Source: Cycas panzhihuaensis
Taxonomy: Eukaryota; Cycadophyta
Direction: 5' to 3'
Assembly: GCA_023213395.1 (NCBI GenBank)
Contig: CM041465.1
Span: 201,631,741 to 201,695,740 of the forward strand
Length of the DNA stretch: 64,000 nt
The position numbers were made by a program, and so were the translations under genes. Shown here in pieces: positions 42,991 through 54,960 of this stretch. The first letter of the stretch is position 1, and every line of letters starts with the position of its first letter. Under the pieces are notes generated by a model that had not been told where the DNA came from, searched no databases, and saw nothing but the letters and a program-made list of their open reading frames with translations.

Positions 42991-44416
42991 GGCAAACCAG
43001 GGACCTAATATACCAGTACATGAGCTTAAAGCTCTATATACCTTAGTACATGGATTGTTAAGAATGTCCAAGACCCCCTTAATTTATTGGTTTGCTTATT
43101 CCAGAATTATACCTATGAACAGATCTAGTGATAAGAACTTGATTAACCAAAGCACTCACCTACTATGGATCTAGCCTAGTATCTAAACATTAATGGTAAG
43201 GTTCTTCACCTTAACCTACCACCTATCACACTGTATAACCAATAGTTTCCTTAGTAAATTAGAGTACACCAAGGGTATGTATGGGGTGGTAGCTTCAAAG
43301 GTCCTAACCATTCCCCTTGTAAGGCTAAAAGAAGTGTGGTTAGTTGGAGAATTATCTTATTAATGTGTTAAATTTATAATAATTTTATAGTCTTTCTTAT
43401 AAAAAAGTTCTTTTTAATAAATATAAAACTAAAACTTTGAAAATAAATGAAGTTAAATGAATGAAACTAAAATAAGAGAAGGTTTGGAGATCTTTTGTGG
43501 AGAAAATTTGATCCAAGGTGATTTTTTTAACCTTCAAAAGTAATCCTACATAAGATCAACCACTAAACACTTATAAGTTTAAATAATTAATTAAAAACTA
43601 CAAACAACAGTTAGTATTATAATGTAACAATAATAACCTTGAAGAAAATTGAAATACAACCTTAAAAATAATATAAAATACTCAAATATAGATCAAATAA
43701 TAGCTTATAACCTCTACAAAATAGATCCAAATTAGTCTTTAAGTAGTTCCAAACTATAGTGTTCTAAATTAGATTTCCAATGGTTTAAATCATTTAAACA
43801 ATGTACTCTTGGATGAAAAGTTATTATGAAAATAGTGAAGAGACCTCGTTATAGTAAAAAATTAAAGGAGAGTTAGCCTTAAGCCCCCTTAACGATGTAG
43901 CCCATGGTCATCGAGTCTTCGCATGTGACCACTTGGGAGTGGGAAAGGGGCTATATAGATTCCAAATATTATAGGTTATAAAAGTAAAATTTTGAAAATA
44001 AAAAATTATAAAAAGAGTTTATAATAGTTTTAAATCTACCCCATATTTATAAGATTAAGGTCATATGGAGTGAAAAAAAGACCACTGGCTAGGGTAAAGA
44101 GGGGCAACCAAATTTAAAAAAAGATTTCAATTTACTTAAATTAAGCTAACCACTTTGAAAAATATATATATCACAATGTTAAAATAATAAAACTAATCTT
44201 TTGTTAATGATTGAAGGAAGGTGACAAAACTATGCTAAAATTAATAAAAAACACAATCAAAATGGGTGAAATTGATATGATTGAATCGATATATCAAATT
44301 TATCAAATTAAAAGGTAATATTTAAAAAATATAATATATTAATCTAATCGAACTCTTACAGTAACAAGGACTATAAGAGTTTGATTAGTAACCTATTAAT
44401 CTAATCTTACTTGAGT
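42991..44416 (-). other. Leader of copia element C
   Basis: AT-rich and non-coding. The complement of 43,200-43,350 matches D at 31,180-31,340, and weaker similarity continues to about 44,400 (D ~30,100). The 5' LTR of C is not found: the leader stops where fragment F begins. Confidence 0.6.
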
Positions 44417-45756
44417 GAAAGATGAGGCTTCTCCCAAGCAAGTAAGATCGCATCACAATAAAGAGGTACATCTCTCCTTTTGATATTTATTTTTCTTTGA
44501 CTTCTCTTTTTAGATTCCTTATTTCATAAATACTTCCAGGAAGGTAAGGGAACCCCTCTCGTGGCTTCATCCGCAACATCCATCTCAACTAAGAACGCAG
44601 AGCTACAAACGAGGGAAAATGCGAGAAGAAGAGTGTGGCACCTCACCGACTGGCATACTTCTTGGTGCACCCCTTATAACTCTCTCTCTCCTTTTGTCTC
44701 CCCCCTTTTTTGTAAAAGAAATTTGCTTATGCTTGCATGAGGATTACAACCTTCCATTTGCATATTTACATTCATAGGAAGGGAATATAAGAGGGATATG
44801 CATACGCTTACATTCTTGTCTCTTGTTTCTTCCCTTCCATGTAGAAATCACAAAGGCCTTCCTTGTGTCTCTTGTTTGCATGAGCATAGGGAAGTGGTGT
44901 AAATGGGTACATTTTATTTTTAGGAAAAAACCAGGTAGTTCAACAAAAGAGTCTTCCTTTCTTTGTTGTTACCTCTTTGCATTTTGCATGTGTGTATGTA
45001 CACAAGGATAAAGTTAAGAAGGTATAGTTTAGTTGAAAGCATTTTTTTATTTGCATCAAAGAAGAACTTGCGTAAATCATTTATGCCTCCTCTCTCCTTT
45101 ACCCCCTTCCCTTAAATCAACCTCCTTTAGATAAAGGAAAATAGAGTGAGATTAAGAGAGAGTCTTGTTATTTATTTACATCCTTTTTCAAGGTCAATGC
45201 TTTGTTTTTCTTTATCCACTTCATCTCATTATTGGAATAAAGGACATAATCGAAACCCTTAGCATAGTTGAGCAAACCTCGCATTTAGTTCAAACCCTAA
45301 AGGCACACCCTTTAGGTAACCTTAAACACAATCTTTTAATAATCTTATCCTTCGGATTTGGTTCCTCCGTGCACCAAATATTCTTTTACCTCTCAACCAA
45401 CCACTTCTTTTTTCTTGCTTTTGGGTTCCTACTTCGTAAGGAACCATCCTTTCTCCCTTGCCTCCTCTTCGGAAAAGGACCTTTTCTCTCATCCCTTTCA
45501 CCATTAGGATATGAGAGCTCCCCCTTAGGCTATTTGACAAACTGAGGACGCCCTTGCCCAATCCAAATCCTAGAAGGTCCTCACCCAAAGGGAAGGTCTT
45601 AAGCGCTATTTGTAGATTCCCGAACTTGCGTTCCGATACACAGACGCCCTTTGAGGGTGACCTATCCTCTCTCTTGAGACCCTTAAGCCCCTATTATAGT
45701 TGTAGTGTTGGCTTAGGTGTTCTTATCCTTAGTGACGCCCCAAAGGCGTGCTTCCA
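44417..45756 (+). repeat. F: truncated A-type gypsy LTR (3' 1.34 kb)
   Basis: It matches the complement of 8,331-9,655 along its whole length, from GGCTTCTCCCAA to the terminal GTGCTTCCA. Not followed by a PBS, so it is a solo or deleted LTR. The first half of the LTR and any left duplication are missing at the join with C's leader. It lacks the TA microsatellite that A has just beyond this point. Confidence 0.8.
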
Positions 45757-46340
45757 ACATCATTCATTTTTAAAGTTCTTTGTAGACCACCCTTGTGTTA
45801 ATATGCAACTTAAATCATAATAAGACAATTCCATCTCTTTGAAAATCCATACCTATACCCTACCCATTAGGAATAAATCCCTTTGGGTGGTCTCACTAAG
45901 GAATCCACCCTTGCAATTATGTCTTGAAGCACTATCCACTTGGTTGCATCTCTCATCTTATACCTTCCAAATATCCAATCAAAGCCTTTAAGAACCACAA
46001 TCACTCCCCTTTTAGGGTCATTCCTTCCTTACCCATCACCTTTCATAGTAGGACTATTCACTTTAATCATAAAACAATTGATCAACCACATAACTATAAT
46101 CTCCTTCGTGTGCATGATTTGATTGTAACCATTAATTCCCTTATGTTATTCAATTTTAAATAATTCACTTCTCGTAACAAACTAAATCATCACCAATAAT
46201 TCTGTCAAATTTGTTGAGTATACATCCACATTCCTAACTCTTCCTACTTTTTTCACTCATTCTTCCTTAACTATAACTTGATACCATCATACCTTCTCAT
46301 ATGTATGAATCCTCCACCACCTAATATAACATTTACCGTC
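45757..46340. other. Unassigned stretch
   Basis: Pyrimidine-rich on plus and CpG-poor. Overlapping short ORFs (45,924-46,163; 45,940-46,122) have no recognisable motif. I see nothing certain. Confidence 0.3.
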
Positions 46341-47220
46341 TCTACGGCCTTTGACCTACTGCTCCTGACACCTTAGGAGGGCAACCCTGTCTATGTCCTA
46401 GAAACCAGAGCGAGTGATATTTCTATTCACGGTCTTTCTAAAATCATCGTCATTGGTGCTGAACATACTCTGCTATCCATGACAGATTTTTCAATTGGAA
46501 ACGCCGACATGCCTGTGCTGTGCTTCTGAAGCCACACCGACGCATAATCTTCCGGCCGTCTCCTCACGGCTCCTACGCCTTAACTCTCACACTATTCAAT
46601 TGGAAATTCTACACCCCAATAATTATACGACTTGAATCTGTAATTTGTTCTACCGTGGCATGCTACCCAAATATAGCTATACAAATCTGGGCACACATTA
46701 TAAACTGGCCTTTAACACGTTCCCCGACGCACGCTACGGCTTTCCGATGATCGTAGGTAGCATCAGTCTTATTTAAGGCCGTTCGGTAGCTGCCATAAAT
46801 CGATCCCCTGACCCGCCAGTTTGAGTACCCATATCGCCTCATAAATCTCGCCTCACTTCGCATACGCCGCCGCCCTGGCAGGGTTTAAATATTTATTGAA
46901 CGGAAGGACGAGCAGAGCACATTCGAGGGAAAATATTTTTTTCTAACAGTCCAAGTATGCCGAGGCAATGCCACGTCAGAAATTCAATCCCCGACTTTAA
47001 ATTCGCTGACACAAAATATCCGACGATAGCCCCTCGTACCACCGACGTGACCAAGTTTCAGCTCCCGAGTCGTTCTCTTTGGTACAGTTGTTCACTTTGT
47101 CCAGGGAAGCGTCAACCAATTAAAGAACCCAAGTGAAGACAAAAGCTTGAAAGGTCTCCGGAGTGTGTTATGGGTTGACACTCGTTCAAGGTGGCTGCCC
47201 TCTATTTTATTCTCGTTGGA
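46341..47220. other. CpG-rich block, possible host promoter or gene fragment
   Basis: CpG is frequent (six in 46,501-46,560) while the flanks have almost none. It holds a GCCGCCGCC run next to TATTTAAA-type sequence (46,860-46,900), CCACGTCA (ACGT core, ~46,970) and a CCAAT near 47,110. Read on minus, a TATA-like box is followed by an ATG at 46,863 opening 66 codons. Read on plus, 46,520-46,750 opens 76 codons. Neither product is recognised. It does not match any repeat seen in the window. Confidence 0.45.
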
Positions 47221-47630
47221 TTATTATTTTTTTTAATGAATACATAAGGTTTTAACGGCTAAATTTTTTATTTAGTCTCTCCAACCAAGGTTAGTGGCCT
47301 ACAACCTTTTAAGAGTTATGCTTCCAATTCAAGTCGAACTCCTAAACATAGGTGGCCAAAGCTAAGGTATTTGGGTGAAGCTTTCCCTTGAAGTATAGAA
47401 TGTGGAACATTTTTTTTGTCATCTACTTACTTTTATAGCTCTTAGTAGAGATTGTTTAGAGTAAGTTTTAGAGTTTCGGCTAAATATTTACTTAATGAGT
47501 AGTGTTTTTCATAAATTCACAATTGACTTAAAAACTTGGGTATTCTAGTTAATTTTCTTAAATAGGGGTTGTTTTCAAGTTAAAACATATTCACAAAGAT
47601 CTTGTTTACCATAAAATTTAAGAGATTATC
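47221..47630. other. Unassigned AT-rich stretch
   Basis: No ORF, LTR or other repeat from this window is seen. Flanks the SINE on its left. Confidence 0.3.
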
Positions 47631-47641
47631 AAATGAATAAC
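47631..47641. repeat. SINE target-site duplication, left copy
   Basis: AAATGAATAAC (GTTATTCATTT on minus), identical over 11 bases to 47,938-47,948. Confidence 0.8.
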
Positions 47642-47937
47642 TTTTTCTTTTAATATCTAGAGGAGAACCTCTAGCCATCCTTGGTACAAAGTTCCGAAGG
47701 AAGGGAGACCCTCGGGATCCAAGTTTTCATACCACCTTTATAATGGTTATGCTTAGAGTTCATATTGCCATCGTACAACTAGCACACACTCAATGGACTT
47801 TGGTCAGACTACTTTCTTTGCAACAATGAGCCGTCGGACTATTTCCCTGTGAAGTGACTTGCACTCATGGGTTTTGAATCTAGGTATCTCCTTAGTAATC
47901 ACTGCGTCTTACCAATCCACCCAAATTTCATGAGGTT
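47642..47937 (-). mobile_element. tRNA-derived SINE, about 296 bp
   Basis: On minus, ~15 bases inside the duplication, the head reads GGGTGGATTGGTAAGACGCA (A-box-like). About 25 bases further it has a B-box-like ATTCAAAAC (one change from GTTCAAAAC). The element ends in TTAAAAGAAAAA, an A-rich tail, at 47,642-47,653. It is flanked by an 11-bp direct repeat. Head, tail and long duplication together are the classic SINE layout. Mobilised by a LINE in trans. I cannot name the family. Confidence 0.75.
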
Positions 47938-47948
47938 AAATGAATAAC
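47938..47948. repeat. SINE target-site duplication, right copy
   Basis: AAATGAATAAC, matching 47,631-47,641. Confidence 0.8.
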
Positions 47949-48770
47949 CTGCATAACTAGCAATGGATTTTAAAGAGTTCTCAAATTAAGTTTTCTCATT
48001 ATTTAACAATTTCTTTTACCATGGGTAGCCATTGGTAATCACAAGATAGATATAAGTTTTAACCAACATCTTCATTATAGATTGAAATCTTTGAAAATTT
48101 ATTCAGAGGGCTATCCCAAAGAGTTGAATATGGAGTAAATGAATCACGAGCTAGAAAGATGGAAGTAGTTTCCATGGGCACATTTTTAATATATATCTAT
48201 CATTAGTCTAAGATAGAAAATAAAGAAATAAATTACTATATATTAGGTAGGAAAACTACGAAAGCAAAAGTATAAATAATGGACCCAACAAGACTTGATC
48301 TAAGGATTAAATGATGAAAGAGTAAAACAATAAAAATATAAAATAAATAAAATATGTACATACTAATAGGCATGCCATTAGTCAAAAATTGCCCAAAGTT
48401 TAATTATTTAATACAATAGTATACATATTTATAATGTATATTCATCTCATGTGTTATAATCTAAAGTTAACTTTTATATACTTGGCATACATTTCGACTA
48501 TGCTCACTAGCACACAATTTCACGGTCTTTATATTGAAAAAATATGGAATAGTAAGAAGAGAGGCTAATATATTATTTTATAAAATTAAATATTACATCT
48601 AACACTCTACCCACCTAAAATATAATGCTTAAACATAGAAATTGATTCTACTAGATTACTGTTATCTAAGTAGTTATACCCTAACCTAATTAACTTAAGA
48701 AGAGCCCATTTTAATTTGTAGTAAATTGTGAAAATTACATTATATATAGAAGTTCTTAGTAAGCATGCAT
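47949..48770. other. Unassigned AT-rich stretch before element H
   Basis: No reading frame or repeat recognised. It is the insertion site of H and continues at 56,268. Confidence 0.3.
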
Positions 48771-48775
48771 GTTAA
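48771..48775. repeat. Target-site duplication of element H, left copy
   Basis: GTTAA, identical to 56,263-56,267. Confidence 0.95.
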
Positions 48776-49073
48776 TGAAAAGGGTTAATGACATAACATC
48801 ATTACATTAGTTGATTATTTCGAAAAAGGGTCTTAAGTGAACTTTAAATTAGATCACTTAAGTGAAATGCACTTTCATGTGCATCATGTGTAATTTCATT
48901 TCACCTAACCCAAATGCTCCATCTCTCAATATAAAAGTAAAGCTCAATGGAGGAGATTCATTCTTTACCTCCCCATTTTGTGAGAGCTACTTTCTTTCTC
49001 TCAAGTCTCTCTTGCTCCCATGTTTACCTTTGTGTTTAGTGCATGGAGATGAAGGATAGATCCACTCTTTTCA
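48776..49073 (+). repeat. 5' LTR of element H
   Basis: 298 bp, TGAAAAGGG..CTCTTTTCA. It contains an internal near-palindrome (TCTTAAGTGAA..TCACTTAAGTGAA around 48,830-48,865) and a TATAAAAG box at 48,930. An ORF spanning 48,862-49,059 is LTR sequence, repeated at 56,051. Confidence 0.95.
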
Positions 49074-49075
49074 TG

Positions 49076-49087
49076 TGATATTAGAGC
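49076..49087 (+). promoter_or_regulatory. Primer binding site of element H
   Basis: TGATATTAGAGC, two transitions from TGGTATCAGAGC (initiator tRNA-Met type), two bases after the LTR. Confidence 0.8.
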
Positions 49088-51073
49088 TTGCTTCCTTCAT
49101 ATTCCCCACTTGCACTTGCAATGGAGCCATCACTTCCTTCTCCCCCACAATCCATGTGGTGAAGGAGATTGTGAAAGTGAATTTAGAAATATTTTCAAGT
49201 TATTATGATAGCATATTTTGTATTGTTTTCCTTTCCTTTCTCTTTTGCAGGTTTGGAAGCATAATACAAGGAGTTGTAAGGCCCAAGGATTCCAATCCTT
49301 TCTTTACCATTCATGCTATCCCATTCTTCTTTTCTTTTCCTTTTTGTCCATTTAACAGGGAAATCTTTGTAGAAATTTTTCCAAAGATTTAGAAGAATGA
49401 TTGTATGGGGAGTTTTACCCATTTTTAAAGAATTTTGAGCCATTTAAAATATCTATCATTGTATGCTCTCACCTTGCCCATATTGGGATCCCGGTGATAA
49501 AAATGATGGAAATTTCATATGGTATCATGTGTTAATGAGAGATTAGAAAATTGAAATTTCGCGAAATTCAATTTGATTCTTGAACTTCACATGTCCGCAA
49601 AATCTTCTACAGATCCAATTGAAGTGATTCCAATTGTCAAAGATGGGGCTCGAGTCTACTTTCCAAGACAAAAATCGGCACCTAATTTGGATGCCAGTAT
49701 GAGGAAGTTATTGCTGTTTTAGTGAACAGCGATTATTTTAGTAAGAATTCGGAAAAATATAATTTCCTAACTTTGCGGGGCTGTCAAAAATGTTCCAGAA
49801 CTCATTTGGACCTGATTCCACTTTCGAAGATGAATCTACGAGTCTAGTTTGCAAGACAAAATCGGCACTCCATTTCGACATCGTGGGAGAAAGTTATTGC
49901 AGATTTAGTGAAGAGTACTTTTTTTGTATTAACAAAAAAAAAAAAATGAAGAAAATTTCTTCCTTTTATAAGGCTTAAAAGCCCATTGTAAAAGTGAGAA
50001 AAAAAACACCGGATCGGAGCAATATCCTGTCCTCACTCACTTATTGAGCATTGCATTTCAAAGACTCTAAAATCACTCAAAGCAAGCACTCCAAAGACAC
50101 TTCAAGCAAGCACTCAAAAGCACTCCAAGCAAGCATTATTTTCGCTTAAATGTACGTTTGATGCAATTCGATAATCTTTTCACTCTTCCTAAAAGGAACG
50201 CATCACGACGCTATTTTCCGCCATCTTGTACTGTTCACACACTCGCCAAGGTTGAGATACCTTGGTTGGCGAATCTTAGTGCCATAAAGGAGGTGTGGGT
50301 TTCAAGTTGGAGTCTGGACTAAACGGAATATTGGTGAGGTTTGGTTAGCCATACCATCGTGCCTCAATCGGGGATCATCCCGATAACCAACCGAAAAGCG
50401 AAACTTTAATACAAGATTAAAATATACCCGATCCAATATCCGTCATAGCCATGGGTATGCACGTACCACTCTTTAGAGGAGGTATATATGCTCATTGGTG
50501 AACTGGGTGAGGATTGGGAGTACACAAACTCCGTTGTGACTTGGATTTCATCACCAAGCACGATTGCGTATCGCGGGTGAAGGCCAAATTAATTCTACTA
50601 GAAGCCTAGGCATCCTTCAACAACCTCAACTACACGTTGGACACAAGTTAGAGGTTATTGGGTTGATTACGCATCCTACATTCGAGCTTCAAGTTGTGTA
50701 AACCTAATGATGTCAACTTCTACATTGGCCTCTGATCTTGTATATTGATCACTTACTTATTTGTAAAAGTGATCCATAGTGTAATCACAATCATAGTGCT
50801 TCTCATATTCCTGCGTCGGGTTAATATTTACCACAAGTGTTAGTGGCCAATTTTATCATAGTTCTTCTCATATTCCTGCGTCGAAGTTAATATTTGTCAC
50901 AAGTGTTGGTGACTTTTCTCTAAGTTGTTCCCTTCATCTTTGAGCAACCATTCTCACTTCTTCTTCCTTCTTCTACACTACTTCATTACATTTCCCATTT
51001 GTAAATAGTGATCGGTCATTTATTACCATCACTTTTATAGTCCTTGTTCATTTCTTCCCTTCTAAAAGACACA
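49088..51073 (+). other. Leader of element H with internal repeats
   Basis: Nearly 2 kb without a gene. It contains a degenerate pair of ~95-bp units (about 49,640-49,735 and 49,825-49,920: GA-TCTACGAGTCTA..CAAGACAAAA-TCGGCA). It also has an array of AGCAAGCACTC-type short units (50,050-50,132) and a direct pair of about 54 bp (50,793-50,846 and 50,857-50,911: TTCTCATATTCCTGCGTCG). Its ORFs look like chance. Confidence 0.65.
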
Positions 51074-52040
51074 ATGTCTTCACAATTCAAGCAAAATGTA
51101 CCGTGCATTCTAAAAGGGAAAGAAAATTGGGACATGTGGTTCATCGGTGTCGAAATCTTGCAAAGTATGAAGGTCTATGAAGAGATCACTTACAACCTAC
51201 ACCACATTGCAGGCTACCACAACCGCTTGAAGGAGGTGCTCCAACCGCTCCCATCAAGTCGTAGCTAAACGGCAATGGGAACTTGATGATGATAAAATCC
51301 GTGCAGGGATACTGCTTGTCACTGATTATTCCCTGCATAATCTCATTGATGAAGGCGTACATGATCTGACATGGAAAGTTCTTGAAGTTCTTAAGAAGAA
51401 CTTTGACACTAAATCGGACTTAAAATTTGTTCACTTAGTCTTTGAAGATGAACAAATTGAAAATGCAAAAAGGACATGTAAGTGAGACAATCAATCTCCT
51501 TCGTCCAATCAAGCAAGCCATTGATAAAGATTTTAAAACTCAATGCATTACATGGGCTTTCTTGATTCGATCGTGTCTCCATATCCCGGATTATAAAAAT
51601 CTATCGGGAGTCTTCAATCCAATTGGAACTTTAAAGACCCTAAACTTTGAGGATCTTCGATAAGTTCATTGAATTTGATAAGACCTTTGATACCAACTTT
51701 GCCACTACATCGGATCCAATTGATCGCTTTTGAAGTGGAAGAAGATCTTTGTTACACCAAAAATCAAGGTCAATACTCTCGTGAGGTGGTAATTCAGGAA
51801 GAGGAAGAGGTAGACAACAAGGACAACGTCCTCTTAGTCAACAGCTCCTCAATTCCAACAAAAAGCAGTCTCAAGGCCAAGGGCAAAATAATCAACCCGG
51901 ACCTAGATCCAATGTCGAGAGATAATCCGGCCGGTCTAATACTTGGGTGAAATCAAACAATCGTGTGCCAAAGGTGTAATAGAAGAGGACATTATGCCAA
52001 AATTGCAGAATCGCCACCAACAAACTACCAAGTTATCAAC
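51074..52040 (+). pseudogene. Gag of element H
   Basis: The ATG at 51,074 opens MSSQFKQNVPCILKGKENWD / MWFIGVEILQSMKVYE, the copia gag N-terminus. A shifted frame continues WELDDDKIRAGILLVTDYSL (51,270-51,330) and VLEVLKKNFDTKSDLKFVHL. The zinc knuckle CQRCNRRGHYAK (51,966-52,001) lacks its last Cys in frame because one base is missing (NCRI in the next frame). At least four frameshifts. Confidence 0.85.
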
Positions 52041-52670
52041 GCCATGGTGCACATAATGTTGATAATACTTCTTTGAAGATGCTTTTGGTGGAGCAATTTG
52101 CTCATGCACACCTTCAAAGAATTAGGACCACTTCATCAAATGTTGTTGATAGATCCACTAAGTATATTGAGGCTCATTGTGGCTATGCTTATTCACTTTT
52201 GCCTTCACCACTTGGAGTTGCAAATAGTGCTACCTCAAATACTTCATCGTGGATCATGGATCTGAGCAACACAACACATGACTTGTCATCGCCAGTTCTT
52301 TCAAGATTTTGACTCTGAAGTTCGTGGTGTTGTACACATGGCTGACAAATCATCTCATCCATCGAAGGACTTGGAGCAGTTTGCACGAAACTCCTGTGCC
52401 TTCAGTTTTACACTTGTTGATGTTTTATATATTCCTACTCTGAAGCAGAATCTGCTCTCCCTGTCCACCCTTGTCTCTCGTGGATTTGATCTGAGTGTAA
52501 CTGCAAACAATCAAACTCTATGTGTCATTCACCCTCCTTCAAATCGTGGTTATGACCCGAATTCTTGATGGTAAACTTTTAGCCTAACCGGCTCACCATC
52601 CTCTGAAGTCAACTATGTTGATGATGAATTTGTTTTTACCACAACCCTGACTCCTCAAAAGTTGTCCCAA
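52041..52670 (+). pseudogene. Protease of element H
   Basis: SSWIMD at 52,246 begins the active site, but two one-base deletions destroy the Asp-Ser-Gly triplet. The frame then continues as MTCHRQFFQDFDSEVRGVVH / MADKSS and VLYIPTLKQNLLSLSTLVSR (52,278-52,568). The VLYIPxLxxNLLSLS motif is standard for copia. Confidence 0.8.
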
Positions 52671-53700
52671 GCAGCTCTATGGCATGCTCGTATGGGCCAT
52701 ATCAAAATTGATCGTTTAAGAGAACTACAAGACACTCTTCTGGTTTGCCTAAGTTCCCCTCAAGCCCTTTAAATGTGAAGCATGTATTATTGTTAAATCT
52801 CAAAGACAACCCTTTCCTCGTAGTCGGTGGAAATCTACCCAACCTTTGCGACTTGTACACTCGGATATATGCGGTCCTATGCCCATCCCTTCTATCAAAT
52901 GTAGTGGTACTATATTACTTTCATTAATGATTTTACCAAGAAAGTATGGGTTGCTTTTCTTGCAAAGAAAGATGAAGCTTTTCTATGTTTCAAGCTTTCA
53001 AGGCGCGTGGAAAATGAATCGGATTCAAGATCAAAATACTCGGGGGACAATGGTGGCGAGTACACATCCAATGAGTTTGAATCGTACCTACGTCAACGTG
53101 GAATCAAACATCGGACCATCATTGCGGTACACCCCAAAATGGAGTTGCCGAGGCGTATGAACAGGACCATCATGAATATGGCTCGTGCTTATCTTTGGTA
53201 TATAAGAATGTCCCTATCTATCTTTGGTGAGGCTATCCGGACTGCGTGTATTGCATCAACACTATTAGTCCCTCAAGCTCGGCCCCTCTCCACATGAAAT
53301 GTGGTATGGACAAACCCCTCTATCTCGCACTTGAATTTTGGCTCTACTTGTTATGCTCATATTTTGCGGGAACATAGAAATAAGCTCCAAGATAGAGCCA
53401 TCAAATGCATCTTTGCCGGATACCCTATGGACAAAAGGGATACAAGGTTTTATACCTTGAGCGCAAAATCATCATCACTAGAGATGTTATCTTTGCAGAG
53501 GCTAACGCTCAATTACTCAGACTTGACTCCAAGACGCCTTCATATCGATTTAATGATGCTACTGAATTTGATGTCCAGATTCCAAAATTTAGAGAGATCT
53601 TTGACAGATGCTTAAAATCTTGGAATCTGACAATAGAGCCTCGGAGGATACAAGCTGTGACTCCAATCCAATGTGTACACATTCAGCACCATCATTTGTG
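52671..53700 (+). pseudogene. Integrase of element H
   Basis: ALWHARMGHIKIDRLRELQ (52,677) is the His-x-His zinc region. RLVHSDICGPMPIPSIKCSG (52,849) holds the first Asp and YSGDNGGEYTSNEFESYLRQ (53,035) the second. RTIIAVHPKMELPRRMNRTI (53,100-53,170) should hold Glu (VAERMNR), which is lost to a one-base insertion. HILREHRNKLQDRAIKCIFA (53,358) and GYPMDKR complete the domain. Broken in at least five places. Confidence 0.8.
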
Positions 53701-54040
53701 AACAACCAAGTTGACAAAGGCAAAGCCATAGTAGAAGGATCATCTTCTCCAACATCTGTGGCTGGCCCATCTTCTCCAGCATCGTCAACTTCCTCCGTGC
53801 CAAATATTTCACATGATCCTTTTCAGGATCAAAACGAAGACCAAGAGGTTGTGGAAATGAAAACCTCATTCCCAACTCGAGGTTTTCGTGAAGCCTACCA
53901 GCTACACAAGGACATGCGACTAGATGAGGTAGGCAAAGCGGCACTAGAAGTGCCCATAGAGCAAGGATGCATGAATCACTTTCCGTTGAGCTTGAACCGT
54001 GAGAATCGCATCTTGCTCTTAATGAAGAGCCCCTAACGTA
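53701..54040 (+). pseudogene. Ser/Pro-rich linker of element H
   Basis: SPTSVAGPSSPASSTSSVPN (~53,740-53,800) and acidic DQNEDQEVVEM. This is the variable linker that joins integrase to RT in copia polyproteins. Confidence 0.6.
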
Positions 54041-54960
54041 CTCAAGAAGTAAAGCATGCAGCTTGGAGAAATGCCATGAACGAAGAGTATCAATCTCTTA
54101 TTAAGAACGGTACATGGGAGCTTGTTGATCTACCACTTGGAAGAAAGGTAGTTCAAAATAAATGGGTGTTTAAAAATAAGTATAGATCAGATGGCACCCT
54201 AGAAAAACACAAGGCGAGGTTGGTAGCAAAAGGATTCACGCAAAGGGAAGGCATTGACTACACTAAAATCTTTGCTCCTACAACCAAGTGGCCTACAATC
54301 AGAACTCTAATAGCCTTGGCTGCTCAATAGGTTGGAAAATCCACCAACTAGATGTTAAGACCGCATTTCAATGGGGACCTTAAAGAAGAAATTTACATGG
54401 CTCGGCCCGGAAGGATACGAGATTGATCGGAGAGCATAAAGTTTGTAGGCTCAAAAAGTCCTTATCTACCTAAAGCAAGCCCCTCGTGCTTGGTTTACCA
54501 AGTTGTCTGAAAGAATGAGGCAACTTGGATATGAGGTTTGTGACTATCAAGATATTAATGCAACATTATTCATCAAGCGCCAAAATGATAAAGTCACTTA
54601 CCTCTTAATCTTTGTGGATGACATGCTCATAACGGGGAATAGTGAACAGGTAATCAGCCAGCTGAAGAAGGACCTTGCTAAAACTTTTGAATTGTCTGAC
54701 CTCGGGTTGATGAAATATTACTTGGGAATTGAAGTAACTCAAAAGGATGGCAAAATCTTTCTCTCCCAAGAAAAATATATCAACGATCTTGACAAAGTTT
54801 CGGTTGGAAGGTGTTCGACCGGTGGATACACCTATGGAGCCTAATATTAAGCTCTCGGTTGATGGTGACAATAGGGAGGCGACGCAACACTCTCTGAGCA
54901 ACTTGTAGGTAGTCTCATCTATACTACCAACACAAGGCGGATATTGCACACTGTCGGCAT
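54041..54960 (+). pseudogene. Reverse transcriptase of element H
   Basis: MNEEYQSLIKNGTWELVDLP and KHKARLVAKGFTQREGIDYT (54,076-54,330), then a TAG for Gln/Val. After a damaged QLDVKTAF stretch the clean frame 54,503-54,844 contains TYLLIFVDDMLITGNS with the FVDD active site at 54,611-54,622. It ends SDLGLMKYYLGIEVTQKDGK. Two frameshifts fall around 54,340-54,480. Confidence 0.85.

Noticed and set aside
46663-46863. 66-codon minus ORF as a host gene
   Set aside because: It has no recognised motif and no continuation. Kept only as part of a candidate regulatory or gene block.
48862-49059. 65-residue ORF repeated at 56,051-56,248
   Set aside because: It occurs twice because it lies in both LTRs of H; not a gene.
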